32,359 nucleotides of DNA from a virus. The stretch spans positions 1 through 32,359 of IMG/VR virus record IMGVR_UViG_3300022928_001002; one strand, written 5' to 3'. Below the pieces are notes generated by a model, which ran no database searches, was not told where the DNA came from, and saw nothing but the letters and a program-made list of their open reading frames with translations. Below, piece after piece: positions 1 to 5,419 of this stretch. Numbering within the stretch: the stretch's first letter is position 1; the number at the start of each line of letters is the position of its first letter. Position numbers and translations under genes: made by a program.

Positions 1-18
1 AACACAGTCAACTGAGAC

Positions 19-24
19 TATAAT
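19..24 (+). promoter_or_regulatory. Probable -10 box (TATAAT) for the first gene
   Basis: A perfect TATAAT lies 31 bases before the ATG at 56. The expected -35 position falls at or outside the left edge of the window, so only half of the promoter can be judged. It resembles the better preserved promoter at 327-354. Confidence 0.45.
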
Positions 25-55
25 TAATACATAAACAACGCAAAGAGGGCACACT

Positions 56-319
56 ATGCAAGCACTAAATGAATATGTAGCACAGAAGAACTACTGGAAC
101 TCACTGTTCAACTCTGCTCCACTAGACTTATCCAATGCACAGGACCGCAAGACGATTGCACAGAGCATTGACAGCGAACTGAGTCCCGAGAACCTAACGT
201 GTGACGGAGAGCTTCCAGCAAGCCAAGTACGTGCTCGCTACAAACAGCTGAACACAGTAGCCAAGCAGTTAGTTAAGCTAGACCCAACAGTGGCACAATA
301 CATGTACGAGTTTGGTTAA
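56..319 (+). CDS. Small phage protein of unknown function (87 aa)
   Basis: I do not recognise this 87-residue protein. It is soluble-looking and mostly helical in composition, with no signal peptide, membrane segment or known motif. The ATG follows a GAGGG ribosome-binding site and a TATAAT box, so it is probably transcribed on its own by host RNA polymerase early in infection. The next gene has a separate promoter starting eight bases after this stop codon. Small, individually promoted genes at the edge of T4-like replication clusters are often host-takeover genes, but nothing in the sequence shows that role here. Confidence 0.75.
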   Translation: MQALNEYVAQKNYWNSLFNSAPLDLSNAQDRKTIAQSIDSELSPENLTCDGELPASQVRARYKQLNTVAKQLVKLDPTVAQYMYEFG

Positions 320-326
320 TAAGAGG

Positions 327-354
327 TTGACACATAGCACAGTGATGCTATAAT
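327..354 (+). promoter_or_regulatory. Sigma-70-type early promoter
   Basis: TTGACA at 327-332 and TATAAT at 349-354 are both perfect consensus hexamers with a 16-base spacer. The promoter reads into the gene at 388, whose ribosome-binding site AAGGAG lies at 374-379. Unlike the leaderless promoters elsewhere in this window, this one leaves a leader of about 27 bases. Confidence 0.85.
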
Positions 355-387
355 GAATATACATTAACACGCTAAGGAGCATAGCAA

Positions 388-753
388 ATGACTACATTGA
401 ACCTTTCAACACTTACACTTAACGACTACACTGTAGAGGACCTACTGGCTATTAAGGCTGCGGCACTACAGCATGCAGAGGATGCGGCACTTGCCAGCAT
501 TGAGAAGAACGGTGAGATGGGCTACTGTGGCTTTGCTTGGGTTAACATCTACGGCATTAAAGGCAACACCAAGCTGGGCAAGCGCATGAAGGCAGCAGGC
601 TTTACTAAGGACTACACTGGTGCCTACAGCATATGGAACCCAAGCGGGCTAGGTACACAGTGTATGTACACTAAGGAGCAGGGTGCGGACGCTTGTGCTC
701 GTGTGTTTAAGGCAGCAGGCTTTACAGCTTACGCAGGCAGCAGAGCAGACTAA
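388..753 (+). CDS. Conserved small phage protein (121 aa), unknown function
   Basis: This 121-residue protein has an Ala-rich helical N-terminal third and a mixed, Gly/Tyr/Trp-containing remainder with a CGFAWVNIYGIKGNTKLGKR segment. It resembles a conserved hypothetical of marine T4-like phages as I recall it; no function is known to me. The start is well supported by AAGGAG eight bases upstream and by a consensus promoter at 327-354. The motif KAAGFT occurs twice (about residues 68-73 and 108-113) and is encoded by a 17-base exact direct repeat, which suggests an internal duplication. It is followed after 13 bases by another small gene, probably co-transcribed. Confidence 0.85.
   Translation: MTTLNLSTLTLNDYTVEDLLAIKAAALQHAEDAALASIEKNGEMGYCGFAWVNIYGIKGNTKLGKRMKAAGFTKDYTGAYSIWNPSGLGTQCMYTKEQGADACARVFKAAGFTAYAGSRAD
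589..725 (+). repeat. 17-base direct repeat within a gene
   Basis: The 17-mer AAGGCAGCAGGCTTTAC occurs at 589-605 and again at 709-725, both copies in the same reading frame and both encoding KAAGFT. It could mark an old tandem duplication in this gene or a site for recombination between copies. Confidence 0.7.
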
Positions 754-766
754 TAGGAGAACAGAT

Positions 767-994
767 ATGACACCGATTGTAGTAGCAATAGAAGTAGACA
801 GCAACGGCACTCCAGTTAAGGAGGCCTTTGTTGTTATCAGTAAGATGGATACTGTAGAGGACACTGTCAAGCGGCTCAGATACGAGTTTGGTAGTGGAGC
901 ATACAAGCGTTGGAGCGGCCAGGCTAGAGTAGAGTGTGCCCAACGAGCAGTAGACGCAGGCAACACACTAGAGTTTCGTGCGTTCTTATTCTAG
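767..994 (+). CDS. Small phage protein of unknown function (75 aa)
   Basis: The reading frame stays open upstream to 683, inside the previous gene. The ATG at 767 is preferred because TAGGAGAA precedes it and it begins just after the upstream stop codon. The 75-residue product starts with a beta-like segment (MTPIVVAIEVDSNG) and then becomes helical and basic; no known motif is visible. It is the last gene of the rightward early group and is followed immediately by a strong intrinsic terminator (1032-1064). Function unknown. Confidence 0.75.
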   Translation: MTPIVVAIEVDSNGTPVKEAFVVISKMDTVEDTVKRLRYEFGSGAYKRWSGQARVECAQRAVDAGNTLEFRAFLF

Positions 995-1359
995 ACTAAC
1001 GTTTGCGAGGGGAAACCGAACGTGGGGAGGGGGACTAGCAGAAATGTTAGTCCTTTTTTCTTTTGTGAATAATAAAAAAATAAAATAAAAAAAAATTTCT
1101 TTCGGCCGGGAGGGGGGTCGGGGTATATATTTTACGTTTAAAATCAACAACTTATAAACGCTTAATGATTTCTTTCTTAAATCTTTCTTTAAATTTTCAC
1201 ACTTTTAAAAACATGGTGAGTTAAAATCACCACCTCACTTCTGTAAGTACTTTACCCTAATTTTTTGCGCAGCAATTTTTTTGTGAGTGCAAAAGAGAAT
1301 TCGGGCTACGCCAGAAACTCTCTCGAACCCATTTCGGCCAGCGCACTATTAAATACTAT
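995..1359. other. Stretch without a gene: structured, G-tract and A-tract region
   Basis: I see no credible gene here. After the terminator comes an almost pure A/T tract (about 1066-1100), then an abrupt G-rich burst with runs of 3, 6 and 4 G between 1108 and 1123, then AT-rich DNA. A 6-bp hairpin TGGTGA/TCACCA with a 7-base loop lies at 1214-1232. Upstream of the terminator, ACGTT (999-1003) can pair with AACGT (1019-1023) around another G-rich segment. The mix of A-tracts, G-runs and hairpins is unlike the rest of the window and could be a cis-acting site (replication, packaging or transcription end), but no function can be assigned. Confidence 0.5.
1032..1064 (+). terminator. Rho-independent terminator
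   Basis: GGACTAGC (1032-1039) pairs with GTTAGTCC (1046-1053) to give an 8-bp stem with one G-T pair and a 6-base loop, followed at once by TTTTTTCTTTT. It ends the rightward transcript of the three small genes. An alternative pairing exists: GACTAAC at 994-1000 is perfectly complementary to 1046-1052 and could compete with the terminator stem. Confidence 0.85.
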
Positions 1360-1476
1360 ATGACACTTACATTCACTATTACTACACTACAGCTACACTT
1401 CCTATACGGTATGGCATTCGGTGCGGGTACTGCGCTAGCACTGTGCTTGTTAGTATGGATAGTTAGTAAACTCTAG
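1360..1476 (+). CDS. Possible 38-residue membrane peptide
   Basis: This short frame encodes 38 residues: a polar start (MTLTFTITTLQLHFLYG) followed by a single hydrophobic segment of roughly 18 residues and the ending WIVSKL. There is no ribosome-binding site. However, ATTAAATA ends four bases before the ATG, resembling a weak late box placed as in other leaderless late genes of this window. The stop codon overlaps, on the opposite strand, the stop of the leftward gene at 1473. Function unknown; a small phage membrane protein is plausible. Length and lack of recognised homology keep confidence low. Confidence 0.4.
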   Translation: MTLTFTITTLQLHFLYGMAFGAGTALALCLLVWIVSKL

Positions 1477-1643
1477 TCAACATCTAGTACATCGTCTACT
1501 ATACGCTCACTCAGCTGTATGGTAATATCAAACTCTGTACACAACCAATTCACAAGTTCTAAACGTGTATATCTAAAACCCTGTATACGCTGTTGTAGTG
1601 CTAATCTTAATTGTTGTTCTTGCATATTTTTATTTAACCTCAT
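1473..1643 (-). CDS. Possible 56-residue protein on the opposite strand
   Basis: The leftward frame from ATG 1643 gives 56 residues beginning MRLNKNMQEQQLRLALQQRI and ending in an acidic tail. The second ATG at 1625 is an alternative start with GAGG further upstream. The composition is balanced and amphipathic, with a Gln-rich helix and few rare residues, and looks more protein-like than the overlapping rightward frames, which give Cys-rich nonsense. It lies between two rightward genes and converges with the 38-residue frame. No motif or function recognised. Confidence 0.4.
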   Translation of the reverse strand: MRLNKNMQEQQLRLALQQRIQGFRYTRLELVNWLCTEFDITIQLSERIVDDVLDVD

Positions 1644-1683
1644 CTACAGTGAGCGTAAGCGAGCTGTCAGACCTATGGGCTGT

Positions 1684-1691
1684 TATAAATA
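1684..1691 (+). promoter_or_regulatory. T4-type late promoter box, 5 bases before a start codon
   Basis: A perfect TATAAATA octamer is followed by TCTAT and then ATG (1697). T4 late transcripts normally start at the sixth base after the octamer, which here is the A of the ATG, so the mRNA would be leaderless. The same arrangement, TATAAATA-TCTAC-ATG, occurs on the other strand at 24999-25006. Confidence 0.65.
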
Positions 1692-1696
1692 TCTAT

Positions 1697-1939
1697 ATGA
1701 TGTACGCATGGTTAGTTACTGTAGAACGTAAAGAGTCAGATGCCTTTGTTTATACACAATTGGGTAAAGTGCGTTATACTCAACTAGAGCTGCGTCATAT
1801 GGGCTTTAAGATATATACGCTAGAAGACTACTATACGTTTGTAGCTGAACATCAAAAGCAGTCAATGATTACACTTGCTCAATTGACTTTAGATTACATC
1901 ACATGCTTAAACTACAATTCAACTATCCTCAATCGCTAG
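1697..1939 (+). CDS. Small phage protein of unknown function (80 aa)
   Basis: The frame is open further upstream to a GTG at 1598, but a T4-type late box ends five bases before the ATG at 1697 and the upstream part overlaps a likely leftward gene, so 1697 is chosen. The 80-residue product begins MMYAWLVTVERKESDAFVYT and is rich in Tyr, Leu and Thr, without a known motif. No ribosome-binding site is present, which fits a leaderless late mRNA. It overlaps the next gene by 37 bases in another frame, suggesting translational coupling. Function unknown. Confidence 0.55.
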   Translation: MMYAWLVTVERKESDAFVYTQLGKVRYTQLELRHMGFKIYTLEDYYTFVAEHQKQSMITLAQLTLDYITCLNYNSTILNR

Positions 1940-2112
1940 CATCTGAACTCTGTGATACGTACACTTACTGTGCGGGTATTGATCTATTTGTACGTGGCAT
2001 ACACACTGTACAGTTAGATGCACGTACACTAGAGTTTGAATCTGCTAGGGATAGGACTTATGCTGTGCTGCTGTTGAGTGCTAGTACGGTGTATACGGTT
2101 GAGGAACTCTAG
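1903..2112 (+). CDS. Small phage protein of unknown function (69 aa)
   Basis: This 69-residue frame starts at an ATG inside the end of the previous gene (37-base overlap) with no clear ribosome-binding site. Codon choice and amino acid composition look like real coding sequence (start MLKLQFNYPQSLASELCDTY, end VYTVEEL). No motif, signal or membrane segment is recognised. It is the last rightward gene before the convergent junction with the leftward virion genes. Confidence 0.55.
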   Translation: MLKLQFNYPQSLASELCDTYTYCAGIDLFVRGIHTVQLDARTLEFESARDRTYAVLLLSASTVYTVEEL

Positions 2113-2336
2113 ATTAAATGCCATCTTTTAGTTGATCGTTGTTTGCGGGGTATTGCAGCGCACTGCAATATGTCTGTACGCATGGTTGATGCATTTTAGA
2201 TTTTATACATGTCTAATGTATATTGGTACTGGAGAGTGGTTAACTGCGTAGTTTAAGACCTAAAAAATCTGTTTTAAATCTAGCTACGCTAGCTGCTTCG
2301 CAGCTTTGGGGCGCTGGCGCTTCGCGCTTGTTTGGA
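2113..2336. other. Convergent intergenic junction with several hairpins
   Basis: No gene is visible between the end of the rightward gene at 2112 and the end of the leftward gene at 2337. The segment holds a strong 8-bp hairpin TATTGCAG/CTGCAATA with a 4-base loop (2151-2170), a 7-bp hairpin TATACAT/ATGTATA (2204-2222), and a dense group of GC-rich hairpins at 2280-2327. Converging transcripts must end here, so some of these are probably transcription ends or mRNA 3'-end structures, although none has a proper T-run. Confidence 0.6.
2280..2327. terminator. Cluster of three GC-rich hairpins at a convergent gene junction
   Basis: Three stems follow one another: CTAGC/GCTAG (2280-2292, loop TAC), AGCTGC/GCAGCT (2291-2305, loop TTC) and GCGC/GCGC (2317-2327, loop TTC). 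The first two share a base and are alternatives. Stems 2 and 3 share the core GCTTCGC. They lie directly downstream of the leftward virion genes. No oligo-T follows on either strand, so termination would be Rho-dependent, or the structures protect mRNA ends. The role is inferred from position. Confidence 0.4.
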
Positions 2337-2684
2337 TTAAGGCTGTCCCACTCTTACAATGATTCTGTCGCCTGGGGCTGCTAGTATCTGTGTGCGCTCT
2401 AGTACGCCGTTGGGCACAATGGTTGTGTTCCACTCTACAAACTCGTATAGTTCGGGAACATCAGCACCTGCGACTGCTACGCTTACTTGTGGCACACTTA
2501 CACTTGCTCGGTTGCACACGCTGATAGCTAGTATGGAGTAGTCAATGTCTCCGCCACCTGAGGGCACTGTATAGATCACAGTGTCTGATCCGTCTGCGGT
2601 GGTAATGTCTGCTGTAGCAAAGCGTCCGTTGCTTTGTGTTCCAATTCTAGTTAAGAATCCGTGTACTGTTACTGATAGTGCCAT
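2337..2684 (-). CDS. Small virion-associated protein (115 aa), beta-rich
   Basis: The 115-residue product is almost entirely beta-strand-like: alternating Val/Ile/Thr, few helices, with a segment ICNRASVSVPQVSVAVAG-like around residues 55-75 and an ending in APGDRIIVRVGQP. This pattern, including the phrase around the Asn-Arg turn, is one I associate with small virion or tail-fibre-associated proteins of marine T4-like phages; a precise role is not known to me. AAGGAG lies 10-15 bases before the ATG, and a degenerate late box lies upstream. It is the last gene of the leftward structural group. Confidence 0.65.
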   Translation of the reverse strand: MALSVTVHGFLTRIGTQSNGRFATADITTADGSDTVIYTVPSGGGDIDYSILAISVCNRASVSVPQVSVAVAGADVPELYEFVEWNTTIVPNGVLERTQILAAPGDRIIVRVGQP

Positions 2685-2703
2685 TGTGTGCTCCTTGTGT
2701 GTT

Positions 2704-2711
2704 TACTTATC
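2704..2711 (-). promoter_or_regulatory. Degenerate late promoter box
   Basis: Read leftward this is GATAAGTA, two mismatches from TATAAATA. It sits 19 bases before the start codon at 2684, exactly the same distance as the perfect octamer before the gene at 2989, and an AAGGAG site follows in the same position. The spacing is the main support. Confidence 0.3.
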
Positions 2712-2713
2712 GC

Positions 2714-2989
2714 TTATCTGCGGCCTGCGTTAACTATTTGGTCAGCTCTGGCTTGTCCACGTACAGCATAGTCTTGTAGTACAGGTCGTGCTACCCAATC
2801 AGTAGCGCCCTTGTGTTTGTTGTGGTTCAGTCTTGCAGCAAGGCTAGCAGCCTTTTGATCAGCTAGGCGAGATTGATGTCCTAGCGTGTGTCTGCGTTCT
2901 AAACTGTCTTGATCAAACTCACGTACTGTGCTGTTGATCGATTTACTGTATGCTTGTATTGCATAAATTTTACTAGGTACTGCTGCCAT
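2714..2989 (-). CDS. Small phage protein of unknown function (91 aa)
   Basis: The 91-residue, basic, Ala/Arg/Gln-rich product (start MAAVPSKIYAIQAYSKSINS) is predicted to be largely helical and has no recognised motif. A perfect late octamer and GAGGA ribosome-binding site precede the ATG, so it should be expressed late, together with or next to the virion genes on either side. A structural or assembly role is likely from position only. Confidence 0.7.
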   Translation of the reverse strand: MAAVPSKIYAIQAYSKSINSTVREFDQDSLERRHTLGHQSRLADQKAASLAARLNHNKHKGATDWVARPVLQDYAVRGQARADQIVNAGRR

Positions 2990-3008
2990 TGTGTTGTCCT
3001 CTTTGTAC

Positions 3009-3016
3009 TATTTATA
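3009..3016 (-). promoter_or_regulatory. T4-type late promoter box
   Basis: The leftward strand reads TATAAATA, a perfect late octamer, 19 bases before the start codon at 2989. This gives a predicted leader of about 14 bases containing GAGGA. It lies in the 34-base gap after the propeller gene and gives the small gene its own late transcript. Confidence 0.75.
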
Positions 3017-3023
3017 ATAGGTG

Positions 3024-4241
3024 CTAGCCTATACCGTAGATGTATGCTACTCCTGAATTATTATCTTCCCTCGGTACTCCGACAATAATACGTGAGCCAT
3101 TCATTGCTACTGAATGACCAAATTGATCACGGTCGGTGGACTGAGGATTATTTAGAGTACGTAGAAGTACACCAGTAGTGACATTGTAGATGTATGCTTT
3201 ACCTGCATCTTTGCCGTCAGCATCTCTGAAAGGAGCAGTTACGATACAATAGTTACCTGATATTGCTACTGAGTTACCAAATTGATCAGCAGCACTAGCA
3301 TTATAGGAATTTGGGTTGTCTAGCGTATGTAATAAAGTATTGGTGACTATATTATATATGTATGCCCTACCGCGTTGTTCGACTCCATCTGCCGCAGCAC
3401 CTACAATTGCATAATCGCCTGATACGTCTATTGACGTAGTTGCACTATTAGTTAATTGATGCATGAATGTTTTAGTAACTAGATTATATACATACACGGC
3501 GGGCTCAGTTGCACTGTTGTTTTTAATTACTGCATAATCCCCGTCAATTTTTACTTTATCACCAAAAAATTTAGAACCATTCGTCGCCCCATTTGCATCT
3601 CGAGGATTTGTTATTGTGTCTAATAAGGTTCCTGAAAGATCATATACGTACACACGACCAACACCTGTCACAAATGTAAATGGATTATTAAGTGCCGCCA
3701 GATCCTCTTTAAAAGGAGCACTAACAATAATACGTGAGCTAGATATATCTATATCTACAGCCCAGCCAAATTCATCATTTGCAACATTATTACTATCGTT
3801 AGGATTACTAATGCTGACAAGTTGTGTACCAGTTTCAACATTGTAGACGTATACGTTACCTGAATTAACACCATCAACATCTTCACCAGGTGCGCCAACA
3901 ACACCAATGTTATCATCTATTGCTACTGAGTACCCGAAGCGATCTTGGCCATCTTCGGCGGCATCAAGATTTGGATTTATTAAGGGTCGCACATAGGACC
4001 CAGTGGTTGCATTAAAGATATATGCTTCACCTGAATTGTCACCAGTGAGCGCTTTAACAGTTTCACCAGGTGTGCCAACAATTACATAAGAATTAGCTAT
4101 TGCAACTGAGTAACCAAAGTTATCATCTGCAGCCGGTCGAAACCTATTAGGATTGTCTAGGGTAAAAAGTAGTCGTACTGGAAACTTGTTTGTTCTTAAA
4201 CCTGATAAAGTTTGTGATGTTAAACTTGCTAGTCTAGGCAT
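3024..4241 (-). CDS. Seven-repeat FG-GAP beta-propeller protein, probable tail adhesin
   Basis: The 405-residue protein consists of about seven FG-GAP-like repeats. Each begins with a D-x-FG-x-SVA-like strand (near residues 42, 102, 158, 227, 270, 321 and 374) and ends with A/V-Y-I/V-Y-N plus a turn and a LLxTLxNPN strand. The N-terminal LLFTLDNPN (25-33) matches the closing strand of the repeats and would complete blade seven, as in closed propellers. FG-GAP propellers of integrin type bind calcium and mediate adhesion. Directly downstream of a tail-fibre-like gene (TAATG overlap), a receptor-binding or fibre-tip role is likely. No signal peptide is seen, as expected for a virion protein. 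Confidence 0.8.
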   Translation of the reverse strand: MPRLASLTSQTLSGLRTNKFPVRLLFTLDNPNRFRPAADDNFGYSVAIANSYVIVGTPGETVKALTGDNSGEAYIFNATTGSYVRPLINPNLDAAEDGQDRFGYSVAIDDNIGVVGAPGEDVDGVNSGNVYVYNVETGTQLVSISNPNDSNNVANDEFGWAVDIDISSSRIIVSAPFKEDLAALNNPFTFVTGVGRVYVYDLSGTLLDTITNPRDANGATNGSKFFGDKVKIDGDYAVIKNNSATEPAVYVYNLVTKTFMHQLTNSATTSIDVSGDYAIVGAAADGVEQRGRAYIYNIVTNTLLHTLDNPNSYNASAADQFGNSVAISGNYCIVTAPFRDADGKDAGKAYIYNVTTGVLLRTLNNPQSTDRDQFGHSVAMNGSRIIVGVPREDNNSGVAYIYGIG

Positions 4242-5128
4242 TATGAATAACTCGTTCCACTGCCTAGCACTAGCCAGTCACTGGCTCTTCTTACAAATGT
4301 AAAACTTATAATATCAACTCCGTTAACTGTACCAGTAGGAGTGTCACCTTGCCATTGAACAGTTTGCGCTACACCACCTATTTGAACTGCTGTAGGCAAC
4401 CAAGCATTTGCCGTTCCCTGATTGCATATAATTGCAAATGTTTTGCTTGTCCAGGAAGTAGTGGGCAGTAATAAACTGTCAAAGTCAGCTATCCAGTTAG
4501 CAGCGCCAGCACTATCATCTATGGTATGATACACTACGCTTTGGGTGTTGCTAACTGTTCCGGTTACAGGACTGCTGCCTTCGAGGTATTGCACGATACC
4601 TCCAGGTGCAAGATGAGCGGGATGGAAAGGGGGAGTTACGACTTCTGTAGTTAGCGGAATTGTTACTGTGCCAGTAAACGTTGGACTATCTACTGTAGCA
4701 AGTCCAGTTAGGTCAGTTACAGGTATTGCAGCAATAGCATCATCTACATATGTTTCAGTAGCTAGTCCAGTTAGGTCAACGCCAGGGATATTAGATATAG
4801 CATCATCTACATATGTCTCAGTAGCTAGCCCAGTTAGGTCAGTTACAGGTATTGCAGCAATAGCATCATCTACATATGTCTCAGTAGCAAGTCCTGTGAC
4901 ACCAGGAATAATAGGTTTGTTAGTTAGGTTGTTATAGTCGCCGTCGAATGTGTTTGAAGTTACCCACTGTCGGTTAGCTAGTATAATACTGTCGCCTGCA
5001 TTATCTGTGTACACACGTAGTGTACCGTTATCGTTGTCAAAGAAGATTTCACCCGGAGCACCTGACAGTACTGCTAAACTCCTAGCACTTCTCTTTTCAA
5101 GTCGTAATGATCTTTGTGGTTTGCTCAT
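4241..5128 (-). CDS. Tail-fibre-like virion protein with GLATETYVDDAI repeats
   Basis: The 295-residue protein has an N-terminal module around GAPGEIFFDNDNGTLRVYTD (23-42), common in tail fibres and collar-type proteins of marine T4-like phages. Three near-identical repeats of GLATETYVDDAI plus a Pro/Asp linker follow (79-140), ending in a partial fourth (LTGLATVDSPTFTGTVTIP). Residues 165-295 form a beta-rich C-terminal domain. Repeats of this type form fibrous trimeric shafts. The gene is preceded by a GATAAATA late-like box and an AGGA ribosome-binding site and overlaps the propeller gene by one base, so the two are probably made together late and may form one fibre. Confidence 0.8.
   Translation of the reverse strand: MSKPQRSLRLEKRSARSLAVLSGAPGEIFFDNDNGTLRVYTDNAGDSIILANRQWVTSNTFDGDYNNLTNKPIIPGVTGLATETYVDDAIAAIPVTDLTGLATETYVDDAISNIPGVDLTGLATETYVDDAIAAIPVTDLTGLATVDSPTFTGTVTIPLTTEVVTPPFHPAHLAPGGIVQYLEGSSPVTGTVSNTQSVVYHTIDDSAGAANWIADFDSLLLPTTSWTSKTFAIICNQGTANAWLPTAVQIGGVAQTVQWQGDTPTGTVNGVDIISFTFVRRASDWLVLGSGTSYS
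4709..4894 (-). repeat. Three tandem repeats of 60-63 bases in the tail-fibre gene
   Basis: Three consecutive units encode GLATETYVDDAI plus linkers of 8-9 residues, and the nucleotide sequence is nearly identical between copies (for example the core CATCATCTACATATGT appears three times). High identity at DNA level suggests recent expansion; copy number could change by recombination and alter shaft length. Confidence 0.8.
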
Positions 5129-5145
5129 GAACTATTCCTTTATGA

Positions 5146-5153
5146 TATTTATC
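5146..5153 (-). promoter_or_regulatory. Probable late promoter box (GATAAATA)
   Basis: One mismatch from TATAAATA, 17 bases before the tail-fibre start codon at 5128, with an AAGGAATAG ribosome-binding site between. The position is normal for a T4-type late promoter with a short leader. Confidence 0.5.
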
Positions 5154-5167
5154 ACATAAGTAGTAGT

Positions 5168-5419
5168 ATGTTATTCAAGCCATATTATCTAGTACAAGCG
5201 TACTCACAGAAAGTTCAAAAGCAACAGACTCAGTACATCCCTAACGAGATGGGCCGAAACAAAGAACTAATGAATCCTGTAGAAGCAAAGCGTAGAAGTA
5301 TTGCTTACGCAGAAAGTCTAAACGAAAGCGTTAGCATGAATGCCAGCGACTGGAAACCTATTGTAAGATTAATCTCAGACTCTGGCAAATACCTAGTTGA
5401 CCTAGACTCGATTAAATAA
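5168..5419 (+). CDS. Conserved small phage protein (83 aa), unknown function
   Basis: The frame continues upstream into the tail-fibre start region, but the ATG at 5168 (MLFKPYYLVQAYSQKVQKQQ) is preferred because upstream codons overlap the opposite promoter region and give an unlikely peptide. The 83-residue product is soluble and basic in its first half. No motif is known to me. It is a lone rightward gene between leftward ones and ends exactly where the helicase gene ends on the other strand (convergent, no gap). No convincing promoter or ribosome-binding site was found. Confidence 0.6.
   Translation: MLFKPYYLVQAYSQKVQKQQTQYIPNEMGRNKELMNPVEAKRRSIAYAESLNESVSMNASDWKPIVRLISDSGKYLVDLDSIK

Noticed and set aside
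1108-1123. A canonical G-quadruplex
   Set aside because: The runs are 3, 6 and 4 G; a four-run arrangement needs a zero-length loop, so it is mentioned only as a possibility.
1282-1345. A tRNA-like segment with GGTTCGA on the leftward strand
   Set aside because: No T-stem pairing, acceptor stem or anticodon arm can be formed around it.
1598-1696. Longer rightward version of the gene at 1697, starting at GTG
   Set aside because: The late promoter box lies inside this extension and the region is better explained by a leftward 56-residue gene.
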